Shown here one piece after another: positions 29,359 through 37,563 of a stretch of 46,928 nucleotides of DNA. A program made the position numbers and the translations under genes. The notes beneath the pieces were generated by a model. The model was not told the origin of the DNA and did not search any database. It was given only the letters and a program-made list of their open reading frames with translations. The stretch's first letter is position 1. Every line of letters begins with the position of its first letter. Origin of the DNA: a virus; the IMG/VR virus record IMGVR_UViG_3300027777_000057, positions 1 through 46,928 of that record; one strand, written 5' to 3'.

Positions 29359-30074
29359 ATCTCTACTTTTTCTAACCAGTCTATTTCAAAACCGTTGTTT
29401 TGTTTAATTAATGTGTTCACTTTACCAAATGTACCTTCTGTATCCCATTCTGTATTCTTATAGGAAGCAGAAGCTGGATGACTGACAGGAAACTGCCAAT
29501 CAAATCCTGTTAGATGTTTACTAACCTTTCCTGCTTCTTTACCTAAGAATACAAATGGTATACCAGAAAACTGAAATACATTCTCAAATAAGTATTTAAT
29601 AAATGGTTCCCACAATTCTTGGTGAGCACCAGCCTTGTTCAATTCTGTAGTTAAGGCTATGTTAAACATTAACACGCCTTGTTTAGCTAGATATAATACA
29701 TCAGGATTCTTTTTTCTATCTAAAGCTAATCCTTGATATAGTTCTCTTTCTATACCTCCATAGAATTGTTCAAGTGTAGGTTGTAAGTAACCTGTATTAC
29801 TACAACCCATCAATAAACCATCTGCAATAATTTCTCCTTTTCTAGTCATTGAATGATATGGACACATACCTACAATAACTACCTTTACATCAGGTAAGGG
29901 TGTTTCTCTAAAACATCTCCATACATCATCAGATTGAGGGACAATTATCTTGCCCCTCTTACTTTCTGATTTTAGAAATGCATAAATCTTATCACATTCC
30001 TCACTTTCTATAAATGGTCGAAGCTTATTGTGCCAACTCTCATCAATTTTGTTTTTGAAACTTTCCCAATTCAT
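29355..30074 (-). CDS. Uracil-DNA glycosylase family 1 homologue with altered catalytic residue
   Basis: 239 residues. The UNG layout is clear: VVIVGMCPYHSM (65-76) at the place of GQDPYH, LYLAKQGVLMFNIALTTELN (N138 at the uracil-recognition Asn), then FVFLGKEAGK and PVSHPASAS (H199 in place of the HPSPLS His). The catalytic Asp of GQDPYH is Cys71 here. Classic enzymes remove uracil by activating water with that Asp. The protein may be weak, altered in base preference, or a binding protein. It sits among DNA-metabolism genes, with dUTPase further along. Confidence 0.8.
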   Translation of the reverse strand: MNWESFKNKIDESWHNKLRPFIESEECDKIYAFLKSESKRGKIIVPQSDDVWRCFRETPLPDVKVVIVGMCPYHSMTRKGEIIADGLLMGCSNTGYLQPTLEQFYGGIERELYQGLALDRKKNPDVLYLAKQGVLMFNIALTTELNKAGAHQELWEPFIKYLFENVFQFSGIPFVFLGKEAGKVSKHLTGFDWQFPVSHPASASYKNTEWDTEGTFGKVNTLIKQNNGFEIDWLEKVEI

Positions 30075-30076
30075 AA

Positions 30077-30436
30077 TTATAATTCTGCTGAAAAATTACA
30101 TTCTCCATTTTCTTCTACACATTTTAATAACTTCTGACCAAAACCATAGTCTGCATAGTCTTGCAGTAAACTACGATCTAGTCCTGCTTCTTCGAGCATT
30201 TTATCATTGTAACTATTATTTTTGTTAAAGAAATCGTGAAACTTTTTTAATTCATCTCCAAGCTTTTCTTCAATTGCTTTAAGTTCATTAATAATTTCAT
30301 CTTTTTGATCTTCACCAATGTAATAATCAATACAAGGTTGATCTTGTATAACACATCCAAAACGTTCTCCTACATCAGAACCTTGTACAGCAAACCAGAA
30401 CTTACCTTCTATATCTCCGTGATAATATCTTCCCAT
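30077..30436 (-). CDS. Hypothetical conserved phage protein
   Basis: 119 residues. MGRYYHGDIEGKFWFAVQGS at the start is a pattern I have met in other phage genomes without function. IGEDQKDEIINELKAIEEKL is a long charged helix and the C-terminus has two Cys. Two bases from the glycosylase-like gene, so probably co-translated. Confidence 0.7.
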   Translation of the reverse strand: MGRYYHGDIEGKFWFAVQGSDVGERFGCVIQDQPCIDYYIGEDQKDEIINELKAIEEKLGDELKKFHDFFNKNNSYNDKMLEEAGLDRSLLQDYADYGFGQKLLKCVEENGECNFSAEL

Positions 30437-30449
30437 GATTTTTAATTGT

Positions 30450-31454
30450 TTATATTAATTTTCTCTTTTTTAAATACTCTTCTACAGGTTCATATCCATG
30501 TGTTTTAACAAGGTCAGACCAGTCCTTAATCCCTTCAGTTAGATACTTACGGGGTACATTACAATAGTCAAATCCAAACTTCTTTGTAACTAATTTAGAA
30601 TTCTTCACTCCTGGTCCATCTGCATCAAATGATAGCACTTGGAATCTAGAGTTTTCTTTTAGGTACTGGACATTCTCTTCAGAGAAACAACCAATACTCT
30701 CATTCTGAACTGCACAACTACATGGAAATATCTTTTTCATCACCATCCAGTCTTTTTTAGATTTTTGAATAAATGCCACCTTACAGTCTTTGATATCAGA
30801 TAAACCATCCATAGCAGTTATAGGTACATTATTAGGAACCCATTTAAACTGTTTATCTACGTGTGGTCTATAGATTTTCCATCTATCTCCGTATAAATAG
30901 CCAAACACCATTTCTTTCTCTTGTATAATTACTTGTTCTCTATTAAGATACACTTTCTTAACAGCATAAACATTATTAGCTTTTAGATCATCTTCACTTT
31001 GATGATAATCATTCCAATATTGTAATTCTGTATTTGTAAAAGCTCTGGTTACTACTTGTATCTTAGAATACTTTTTTTCTACAACAATCTCAGGAGCTTT
31101 GTATTCAGAAATAATTCTCTGATATTCTCCTACATTGTTCTTAGATATAATTCCAAGACCAAAATCTCTGTCGATGAGTCTTAGTGCTTCTGACAAAGGA
31201 ATATTATACAATAGCTGTACAAACTTAAAACAATCACCTTTCTTTACAGAATCTGCAAAATCTATAAAAAGAATTGTACTATCTCTGTTACCTATAACAA
31301 ATGATGGTCTCTTATCTTCTCTGAATGGTGAATGTGTTGTAACATTTAAACTCCATTTTGTATTAGGCATATAATACCTAAATATGTCATATGGACCTAT
31401 TTTACTAAGTATAGCTTCTTTTGATAAACTGACTCTTTTTTCTCCTTTTATCAT
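30450..31454 (-). CDS. DnaG-type DNA primase
   Basis: 334 residues. It makes RNA primers for lagging-strand synthesis. HSPFREDKRPSFVIGNRDST is the zinc-less form of the CHC2-like entry (PFHxEkxPSF). The TOPRIM part is KVAFIQKSKKDWMVMKKIFP (the usual acidic residue appears to be replaced by Gln-Lys-Ser, noted as odd) and FQVLSFDADGPGVKNSKLVT with DxD. The zinc cysteines of bacterial DnaG are not seen. Genes for SSB-like protein and helicases lie upstream in the same direction. Confidence 0.8.
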   Translation of the reverse strand: MIKGEKRVSLSKEAILSKIGPYDIFRYYMPNTKWSLNVTTHSPFREDKRPSFVIGNRDSTILFIDFADSVKKGDCFKFVQLLYNIPLSEALRLIDRDFGLGIISKNNVGEYQRIISEYKAPEIVVEKKYSKIQVVTRAFTNTELQYWNDYHQSEDDLKANNVYAVKKVYLNREQVIIQEKEMVFGYLYGDRWKIYRPHVDKQFKWVPNNVPITAMDGLSDIKDCKVAFIQKSKKDWMVMKKIFPCSCAVQNESIGCFSEENVQYLKENSRFQVLSFDADGPGVKNSKLVTKKFGFDYCNVPRKYLTEGIKDWSDLVKTHGYEPVEEYLKKRKLI

Positions 31455-31491
31455 TTCTTTTTATCATTTCTTTGTTTAGTTTAGAAAAAAG

Positions 31492-31520
31492 AGAGCCCAA
31501 ACTAAAATAGAATGGGCTCT
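31492..31520 (-). terminator. Intrinsic terminator upstream of the primase gene
   Basis: AGAGCCCA pairs with TGGGCTCT (8 bp) around a 13-base A-rich loop; leftward it is followed by CTTTTTTCTAAAC. It ends the transcript that finishes with the SSB-like gene. Confidence 0.88.
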
Positions 31521-31549
31521 GCTATACAAGTATGTAACAAATTCAAATT

Positions 31550-32410
31550 CTAAAATACATCATCATCAGCTGCAATAACTTTATCAGAAGCGACAAAGTT
31601 ATCTGCTGCATTATATTCTTTCAAATCTGTGAATGAATAGAAGTCTTTACAACCATACTCACCTGCAACTTTAAGAATAAATTTATCATATATTTTCAAC
31701 TCTTTTGGTAGTTTCTTACCAATACGAGTGATGTATTCTTTATTTACACTAATTTGTCTCATTTGACGTAATGCATAAGATGGCATAAATGCCTTGTTAA
31801 ATACAGATTGATATTCTTTAACACCTTCTGATGTTTCAACAGTTTTAACTGTAGCCATTGCTACAATTGTATTCTTCTCATTTATTTCAATTTGATCACG
31901 TAATTCAGAAACATTACCTTTCATCAAATCTTTCCACTCCAACACAATTTTAGCGTCTTGATCTTCGTAGAAGTTGATGTTAGTCCATGCTGCCAAGAAT
32001 GTACATAATTCTGGTTCACCTTCTCTAGCGACATGATAGTCTCTTTTAATGAACCAAGTTGGTAAATAATCTTCACTGTCTGCATAAGATGTAATACATT
32101 GATCTGTTATAAATTGTGTTTTTCCAGACTTGCTAATAATAGCTTTATCTTTCAAATAGAATGTGATTTTGAATTTATCACTAGTCTTGATATCTTGTAA
32201 CCATACATCAACACGTAGAGTTTTAATTCCTTCATCTGTCACCCCTAGATAAACAGTAGCTTTACTGTCTTCTTTCAATTGAATGCCTAACTCATCGTTA
32301 TACCATTCAGCATTAGGATTGATTGCAATAATATGTGCATCAAATAATCCTACTTTCTTTGCATACTCTTTTGTCTCTAAAGACTCTCTTTTAATTCCAG
32401 CGATTGCCAT
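31550..32410 (-). CDS. Probable single-stranded DNA-binding protein
   Basis: 286 residues. The body is beta-rich with aromatic and basic residues (KFKITFYLKDKAIISKSGKT; ELCTFLAAWTNINFYEDQD). The C-terminus ends in ADDDVF, the acidic tip plus Phe with which SSBs recruit other replication proteins. I recall this type as the predicted SSB of several crAss-like and related phages. It is adjacent to a RecA-like ATPase and primase. Fold assignment is by pattern only. Confidence 0.65.
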   Translation of the reverse strand: MAIAGIKRESLETKEYAKKVGLFDAHIIAINPNAEWYNDELGIQLKEDSKATVYLGVTDEGIKTLRVDVWLQDIKTSDKFKITFYLKDKAIISKSGKTQFITDQCITSYADSEDYLPTWFIKRDYHVAREGEPELCTFLAAWTNINFYEDQDAKIVLEWKDLMKGNVSELRDQIEINEKNTIVAMATVKTVETSEGVKEYQSVFNKAFMPSYALRQMRQISVNKEYITRIGKKLPKELKIYDKFILKVAGEYGCKDFYSFTDLKEYNAADNFVASDKVIAADDDVF

Positions 32411-32436
32411 AATTTTACTTTGTTTATAGTTTAACT

Positions 32437-33108
32437 TTATTTATAATACTCATCAATTGAATTTGCAACATTTTGCAAATTATTAGGAATGATAGTTTCA
32501 CTAAACATTCCATCGGGACTTTTAGCTGGATATTTTCTGTAACGATTTGTTACAAAACTATATGTAATAGTACCATCTTTTGATTCCTCAACATTTGTAT
32601 ATAGACAGATTGTTAACAGTCCTTCTAATACAATTTGATTATCAATTAATTTTCCAGCAGTTTTGATTTTATATCCTACAATCTCACCACTATCTTCTAT
32701 AGTTTCTGGATGTGTAAAGTAGAATACTTTTAAATCATCACGTAACTTACGGGCTTCACGAAATAAATCAACCATGTCTCTTGCCATAATTGTAAACTTC
32801 TCGTAACCTTTCTCTGTAGCACGTGCAACCATATTAAAACCCATGATGTAGTTTGAATCCTCAATCACAATGTTTTTAATGTGCGGTGCTTTATCTGATA
32901 TAGCACGTAATCTACGTGAGATATCAATTGCGTCATCCAATTCTGCATAGTTCTTATTCTCTGCATTATACAGTTTTTCAGAACCTTTAAATGGTAATTC
33001 TTTTTTTGCAACGTTAATGATGTACGTTTCTTTTGGATTTAGGTGCTTGATGGATGTGGATTTTCCCGTTCCTGTAGGCCCTACAACCCCGATTAACTTT
33101 GAGCTCAT
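32437..33108 (-). CDS. RecA-like P-loop ATPase, Sak4-type (AAA_24)
   Basis: 223 residues from the ATG at 33108 (MSSKLIGVVGPTGTGKSTSI); an ATG at 33135 would add nine residues. Walker A is GPTGTGKST. HIKNIVIEDSNYIMGF (Walker B) and LKVFYFTHPETIEDSGEIVG match the short Rad51-like proteins called Sak4, which cooperate with SSB in strand annealing. The neighbouring SSB-like gene agrees with that. Confidence 0.75.
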   Translation of the reverse strand: MSSKLIGVVGPTGTGKSTSIKHLNPKETYIINVAKKELPFKGSEKLYNAENKNYAELDDAIDISRRLRAISDKAPHIKNIVIEDSNYIMGFNMVARATEKGYEKFTIMARDMVDLFREARKLRDDLKVFYFTHPETIEDSGEIVGYKIKTAGKLIDNQIVLEGLLTICLYTNVEESKDGTITYSFVTNRYRKYPAKSPDGMFSETIIPNNLQNVANSIDEYYK

Positions 33109-33154
33109 ATTTAGTTTTTGTTTTAGTTTATACATCTAAATTACGAAATTAATT

Positions 33155-34249
33155 TCAATAATGAAAATTCTTATAAGTAATTTTTTCTCTTGGAACATCC
33201 TTTAATGATGCATCAAGCCACTTTTTTTGAAAAGATTCACTTGTGCAAAGGATGTATATTTGAGAGACTTTAGATGAATCTAAAAGTAACGTACGACCCA
33301 ACTTCTGGAATAAATTTTCTGAATTAGAGTTTATATTAGTAATAATAACTGTATCTAAATTTTTGAAAGTTACTCCTTGTGATGCTAGTTGTACTAAACC
33401 AAGTTGATTAATTTCACCATCTTGAAACTTTTTAAGATTATCTTCTTTGATATTCTTAGAATGATGTGTAGGAATTCCTAGCCCATCTACAAAATCTGTA
33501 TCAGCTCCATACAATAAGTACCTCTTATCTTTTAAATGATGCATTAAGATTTGTGTATTTCTTTTTAATGAAGAAAGTTTATTAATAAATCGCATTCTAT
33601 TTAATGCAGGAAACTTCATATCTCTACCACTAGCTTTAGCAGCATCTAACACTTTAGTTAAATAAACAAGTTCTTTAGCTTCTGTAGTCATCCACTGTTT
33701 ATACTTAGTTTTTTTAAGATATTGATTAACATCATCTACATTAAATGTAACTACATTCACTTCATAGTTAGCTACAATGTTATCTTCAATAGCTGCTTCT
33801 GTATTGTATTCATGACTAATTCTCAGATTACAATGTTCTAACAATTGATCTTTTGTTTTATCTGAATATGTACCAGATAATCCTAAGAATCTATTATTGA
33901 TATTTAGTATGGAATCTAAATTCCATAGTGCATTATCTGATGCTTTATGAATCTCATCACCAACTATGAAATCATACTTCTCACTACTCTGTTTGATTAG
34001 TGATATGTATGTAGAATAAACAACCTCTTCAGGTTTCCATTCCATTTTCTCAAATTCATCCTCCCAAGCTTTTTTAATATTTACTTCAGGATAGAGAATG
34101 AGAACACGCTTGGCTTTCAAAGCCTGCATAATCATAATACCTAGTCTAGTTTTACCAAACCTTACACTAATATTAAAGCAAGTTTTTGCATTACCACCTA
34201 GATATTGTTCTACAGCCTCCTGCTGTAATTGATTTCTAATATCTTCCAT
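33155..34249 (-). CDS. SF2 helicase (UvsW/DEAD-type)
   Basis: 364 residues. FNISVRFGKTRLGIMIM (25-41) is a shortened Walker A that keeps GKT. DEIH (98-101) is motif II, GLSGTYSDK motif III, and LVQLASQGVTFKNLDTVIIT with NLFQKLGRTLLLDSSKV motifs V-VI. T4 UvsW relatives remodel branched DNA. It overlaps the DnaB-like gene by 14 bases. Walker A lacks the first Gly of the P-loop, so ATP binding should be tested by comparison. Confidence 0.82.
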   Translation of the reverse strand: MEDIRNQLQQEAVEQYLGGNAKTCFNISVRFGKTRLGIMIMQALKAKRVLILYPEVNIKKAWEDEFEKMEWKPEEVVYSTYISLIKQSSEKYDFIVGDEIHKASDNALWNLDSILNINNRFLGLSGTYSDKTKDQLLEHCNLRISHEYNTEAAIEDNIVANYEVNVVTFNVDDVNQYLKKTKYKQWMTTEAKELVYLTKVLDAAKASGRDMKFPALNRMRFINKLSSLKRNTQILMHHLKDKRYLLYGADTDFVDGLGIPTHHSKNIKEDNLKKFQDGEINQLGLVQLASQGVTFKNLDTVIITNINSNSENLFQKLGRTLLLDSSKVSQIYILCTSESFQKKWLDASLKDVPREKITYKNFHY

Positions 34250-35312
34250 GTTGTAAGAAAAATGTTTTATTCACGACTGCCTCATAATCAGAATCAGTCA
34301 TGTCTTTTCTACGTTTTAATTCTTTGAACATACCAATCTGACCAAGAAAGCCCAAGCCTATTCGTACATCATCCTCACCAAAACTATTTTTAATTAGTCT
34401 TACAGAACGATAATATTTTGCACCATATTCATCCTTTAGTTTATCTAGTTGATAACCACTAGGGTCTTCCACTTTATAACGCATAGGATCAAATAGTGCC
34501 AACACTACATCAGCATCATTTTGTGTAGCTGAACTGTCTGCAAAATCCTCTAGCTGAGGTTCTACATCACCATTCTTAATTCTCATAGGATTAGCAATGT
34601 CACGATTGAACTGAGAAACTACTACAGGACTATAACCATAGAAGTCCCTGGCGTAACGTAGCTCATCAGACATTTTATCTATAGAGTTTTTCTTTGTAGG
34701 ATGGTCTTTAGTAAGTTTTAACAAACCAATATGATCAACAACTACAAGAGTTATTTCATTAGGGTCATTAGGAATATATTTCCTATTCCATTTATCCACT
34801 TGAATAACTTCTCCATGTTCCATAGCATGCTCTCTAAGATCTTTTGCTATACCTACAGGATTCTCTGGTCCATCAATGATAGTAATTTTCTCTTTCATCA
34901 ATTCACCATACTCTTCATACTGTAAGAAAAGATCATGTTCATCATGACTCATCTTATCAGTCCAACCTAACATCTTTCCTACAGGAATAATAATTCCATG
35001 ATCTAGAAAGATTTTTCTACCAATCCATTTGGCATACTTGTAGGTTCTACTACGCTCCATTGATCTATAGATGATCTTTACATTAATCCCAGAAGCTTTA
35101 CCTTCTGGACTAATAGACCAATCAAATGGATTTAGTACATACGCATCATCTATAAAACTAGTCTTTCCAGATCCCGTAAGGCCCCCAATTAATGTATATA
35201 TAGACTTACGAATACCAATGTATCTGTTAAGTCTATCAAACCCCATAGGTATACCACCGTTCTTACCACTCAAACCATCTTCTACAGCTAATTTTAAATC
35301 TTGAAAACTCAT
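34236..35312 (-). CDS. DnaB-like replicative helicase (SF4)
   Basis: 358 residues, only the RecA-like motor. PMGFDRLNRYIGIRKSIYTL, Walker A GGLTGSGKT (43-51), YRSMERSRTYKYAKWIGRK, Walker B LVVVDHIGLLKL, and VVVSQFNRDIANPMRIKNGD identify the DnaB/gp41 type. It unwinds DNA ahead of the fork. The N-terminal primase-binding domain of bacterial DnaB is missing. A primase, SSB and DNA polymerase lie in the same direction. Confidence 0.85.
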   Translation of the reverse strand: MSFQDLKLAVEDGLSGKNGGIPMGFDRLNRYIGIRKSIYTLIGGLTGSGKTSFIDDAYVLNPFDWSISPEGKASGINVKIIYRSMERSRTYKYAKWIGRKIFLDHGIIIPVGKMLGWTDKMSHDEHDLFLQYEEYGELMKEKITIIDGPENPVGIAKDLREHAMEHGEVIQVDKWNRKYIPNDPNEITLVVVDHIGLLKLTKDHPTKKNSIDKMSDELRYARDFYGYSPVVVSQFNRDIANPMRIKNGDVEPQLEDFADSSATQNDADVVLALFDPMRYKVEDPSGYQLDKLKDEYGAKYYRSVRLIKNSFGEDDVRIGLGFLGQIGMFKELKRRKDMTDSDYEAVVNKTFFLQHGRY

Positions 35313-35548
35313 AATTTTTCTGCTTCTTGTTTAATATAATTAAAATGATCCCATGAACCATCTGTACGTTGATCATCCTTAGTCCAATGTAAACCTATCT
35401 CTGACAAACAATACTTCTCAAATTGATCTGCTGCAAACTCTATGGCAATGATGGAACATTGCACTGCAAGTTCTTCTGGATAACCACTATCTGCTACAAG
35501 CTGGTAGAACTTATCTCTTAACTCTTCTGCTTCTTCTTTAGCTGTCAT
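35309..35548 (-). CDS. Hypothetical protein
   Basis: 79 residues, helical, MTAKEEAEELRDKFYQLVAD at the start and YIKQEAEKL at the end. IAIEFAADQFEKYCLSEIG is the most ordered part. ATGA overlap with the helicase gene. I recall relatives in Bacteroidota phages. Function unknown. Confidence 0.7.
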   Translation of the reverse strand: MTAKEEAEELRDKFYQLVADSGYPEELAVQCSIIAIEFAADQFEKYCLSEIGLHWTKDDQRTDGSWDHFNYIKQEAEKL

Positions 35549-36168
35549 ATATCTGTTCCTGTTATTGGTTTAACTGATTGTTTAACTACTGCCCCAGCTC
35601 TAATCAATTCAATGAATGGTTCATAACTTCTTTGATTAAGATATGTCAAAGAGTTTTGCATAAACGATAGTTTATTCTTTCTCTCTTTGTACGATGCTTC
35701 TTTCTTCAAATGCACATCATGTTTCATTGCATCTATTAATTCTTGTGCTGTATACTCTTTCTCTGATAGAATTACATTAAACTTAATTCTACAATCTTCT
35801 TTACCAGAACGTAGGGAGCGGCTTCCCTGAAACTTAATTCCTAGATATTCAAAGGAATCAGTTCCAGGATAAGCATCCCACCAGTCATCAAACTCTTGTG
35901 CTGAAATCTTAGGCTTCACGAACTTCTGTCGGGTTTTAGCCTTCAGATATTCTAACAACTTGGTTCCTGTTTCTGTTATCTTATATTCTGATGTAATCAA
36001 TCCTTTTCTATGAATTGATTGACATAAGATTTGTAATTTAGGACTGTCTTCAGATATAAGTTTTACATCATACTGTTCGTGAATCATCATCAATAGGAAT
36101 ACCATATCCATTGTGTATCCTTTCGCTATGGTGTCTTCGAACTGTTCTATACTTATCTCTATCTTCAT
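35545..36168 (-). CDS. Conserved hypothetical, possible replication accessory
   Basis: 207 residues. The N-terminal 80 have winged-helix-like features (MVFLLMMIHEQYDVKLI; GLITSEYKITETGTKLLEYL). Then FDDWWDAYPGTDSFEYLGIK, GSRSLRSGKEDCRIKFNVIL, and KLSFMQNSLTYLNQRSYEPF. Gene position directly before the DnaB-like helicase and the winged-helix-like start make a helicase loader or initiator a fair guess. I know the pattern only as an unnamed phage protein. The start overlaps the next gene by 101 bases. Confidence 0.65.
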   Translation of the reverse strand: MKIEISIEQFEDTIAKGYTMDMVFLLMMIHEQYDVKLISEDSPKLQILCQSIHRKGLITSEYKITETGTKLLEYLKAKTRQKFVKPKISAQEFDDWWDAYPGTDSFEYLGIKFQGSRSLRSGKEDCRIKFNVILSEKEYTAQELIDAMKHDVHLKKEASYKERKNKLSFMQNSLTYLNQRSYEPFIELIRAGAVVKQSVKPITGTDI

Positions 36169-36283
36169 CTTTAAATATTTTATCTTTGTCTATAACTTCT
36201 ATTTTTGGTAGATGTTCATCTAGCATTTCATCAGCCAACAAATATACAAAATCTTTGGCCTCTGAGTATTCATAATCTTCCAT
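36068..36283 (-). CDS. Possible hypothetical protein overlapping its neighbour
   Basis: 71 residues, acidic N-terminal half (MEDYEYSEAKDFVYLLADEM), basic middle (YRTVRRHHSERIHNGYGIP). About half of it overlaps the next gene in a second frame (101 bases), which is more than elsewhere here. Still, it neatly fills the gap after the phosphatase gene, with a one-base space. It may be real, with the neighbour starting at a later ATG such as 36114. Confidence 0.5.
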   Translation of the reverse strand: MEDYEYSEAKDFVYLLADEMLDEHLPKIEVIDKDKIFKDEDRDKYRTVRRHHSERIHNGYGIPIDDDSRTV

Positions 36284-36284
36284 A

Positions 36285-37025
36285 TTATTCTTGTTTATAT
36301 GTTGGAAATGTTAGTTTATCTTCATCAATAGTCATATTAATAATCATATATTCTCCTGATGTTCCTAGTGTATCAATATAGTGATATCTACCACCTGTAG
36401 CCTTACCTTCTACATCCATATGTTTAACTTGTGTATGTCCTACCACTTGAATGTATTTATTACGTAATGTATCACGATTTGTAGCTTGTAATGCTTCTGG
36501 ACGAATCCAAATTGGTGATGCTAAACTACTATTACCATACGGATTAACTCCTGCAAAAGCAAATGAAAAAGGTTTATATTTAAATAAATCATTTACAATT
36601 TCTGAAACATCAGCATTCTCATCTTTTCGATATTCACGTGAATGTAATAGTAACCAATCATAACTAACACCAGCATGAGTGAACAAGTAATCACCTAATC
36701 TATAACACATCTGCAGATGTTCTTTGTTATCTTCTAGTAATTGCTGTATAGCTGGTGCAGCACCTGCTTGATATCCTGAATAATGTTCAGATACACCTCT
36801 CATGTAGTGATAATCATGATTACCAATTAACATTATCACTTCAGCTTGATTTGATTGTTTATATTCTACAATTTGTTTGAAGTTATCCATTTGTTCAACA
36901 GGCGTATAATCATTATAACAATCAAAATAGTCTCCAATAAATATCACTCTATCAGCGTTTTCTTTTGCTACAATTTCTTTCCAATATGGACGACCATGTG
37001 TATCTCCTAGCACTAATGTTTTCAT
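36285..37025 (-). CDS. Calcineurin-like metallophosphoesterase
   Basis: 246 residues. LVLGDTHGR, then RVIFIGDYFDCYND, MLIGNHDYHYM, FTHAGVSYDW and QVVGHTQVKH are the five metal-binding motifs (Asp-x-His, Gly-Asp, Gly-Asn-His-Asp, His, Gly-His). Phage relatives such as lambda phosphatase act on phosphoproteins or nucleotides. Preceded by a terminator; no membrane segment, so cytoplasmic. Confidence 0.9.
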   Translation of the reverse strand: MKTLVLGDTHGRPYWKEIVAKENADRVIFIGDYFDCYNDYTPVEQMDNFKQIVEYKQSNQAEVIMLIGNHDYHYMRGVSEHYSGYQAGAAPAIQQLLEDNKEHLQMCYRLGDYLFTHAGVSYDWLLLHSREYRKDENADVSEIVNDLFKYKPFSFAFAGVNPYGNSSLASPIWIRPEALQATNRDTLRNKYIQVVGHTQVKHMDVEGKATGGRYHYIDTLGTSGEYMIINMTIDEDKLTFPTYKQE

Positions 37026-37110
37026 TGTGTGTTATTTAAAATGTGTAAAAGTTATAAAACAGTGTTGTGTGAAAATTATAATATGTAGACAAAATTGTTT
37101 ACAATATAAA

Positions 37111-37132
37111 AGCCCCAAATTTCTTTGAGGCT
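37111..37132 (-). terminator. Intrinsic terminator with GAAA tetraloop
   Basis: On the - strand AGCCTCAAA pairs with TTTGGGGCT (nine pairs including one T-G) closed by GAAA, then TTTATATTG. It ends the DNA polymerase transcript 24 bases after the gene at 37156. The 85 bases between it and the phosphatase ATG are A+T-rich and probably hold that gene's promoter, but I see no clear consensus. Confidence 0.85.
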
Positions 37133-37155
37133 CTTAAATTAACTAACATTAAATA

Positions 37156-37563
37156 TTAATAGAATCCTACAAAAAACTTCTTAATCTTCTGCCAAAATGT
37201 AGGCTGTTGATCTTTAAGTAACTGTGCTTCAGGTGGAATAGTTGTATGAATATGCGTTGTAGCAAATCTCTTATCAACATTCCAAAAATACTCTCCATCC
37301 CATTCATCATGTATACGTAAGCCAAGATTAAGCTCAAACCAACTCATGGTTGATTGTGCTATTGTTTTATTACATTTAAATGTTTTCTTAATAAGTGGTA
37401 GAGCTAACTTACGCCATGCTTCTGTTTGTTCTGTAGTCAATGTATACACTCTCCAAAATTCTGGTGTGTCCATTGCGTCCTCATAGGTTAGTCCTATCAT
37501 TTCCATTTGCATAGAGACCAACTTCCTGTTGATCTCTTCTCTTTGTTTTTCTGATCCTGCCAT
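37156..37563 (-). CDS. Hypothetical protein
   Basis: 135 residues. Helical N-terminus (SEKQREEINRKLVSMQMEMI), MSWFELNLGLRIHDEWDGEY in the middle, Trp-rich basic end (FWQKIKKFFVGFY) that could touch membrane. One-base overlap with the polymerase stop points to translational coupling. Conserved in related phages as far as I recall, function unknown. Confidence 0.7.
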   Translation of the reverse strand: MAGSEKQREEINRKLVSMQMEMIGLTYEDAMDTPEFWRVYTLTTEQTEAWRKLALPLIKKTFKCNKTIAQSTMSWFELNLGLRIHDEWDGEYFWNVDKRFATTHIHTTIPPEAQLLKDQQPTFWQKIKKFFVGFY

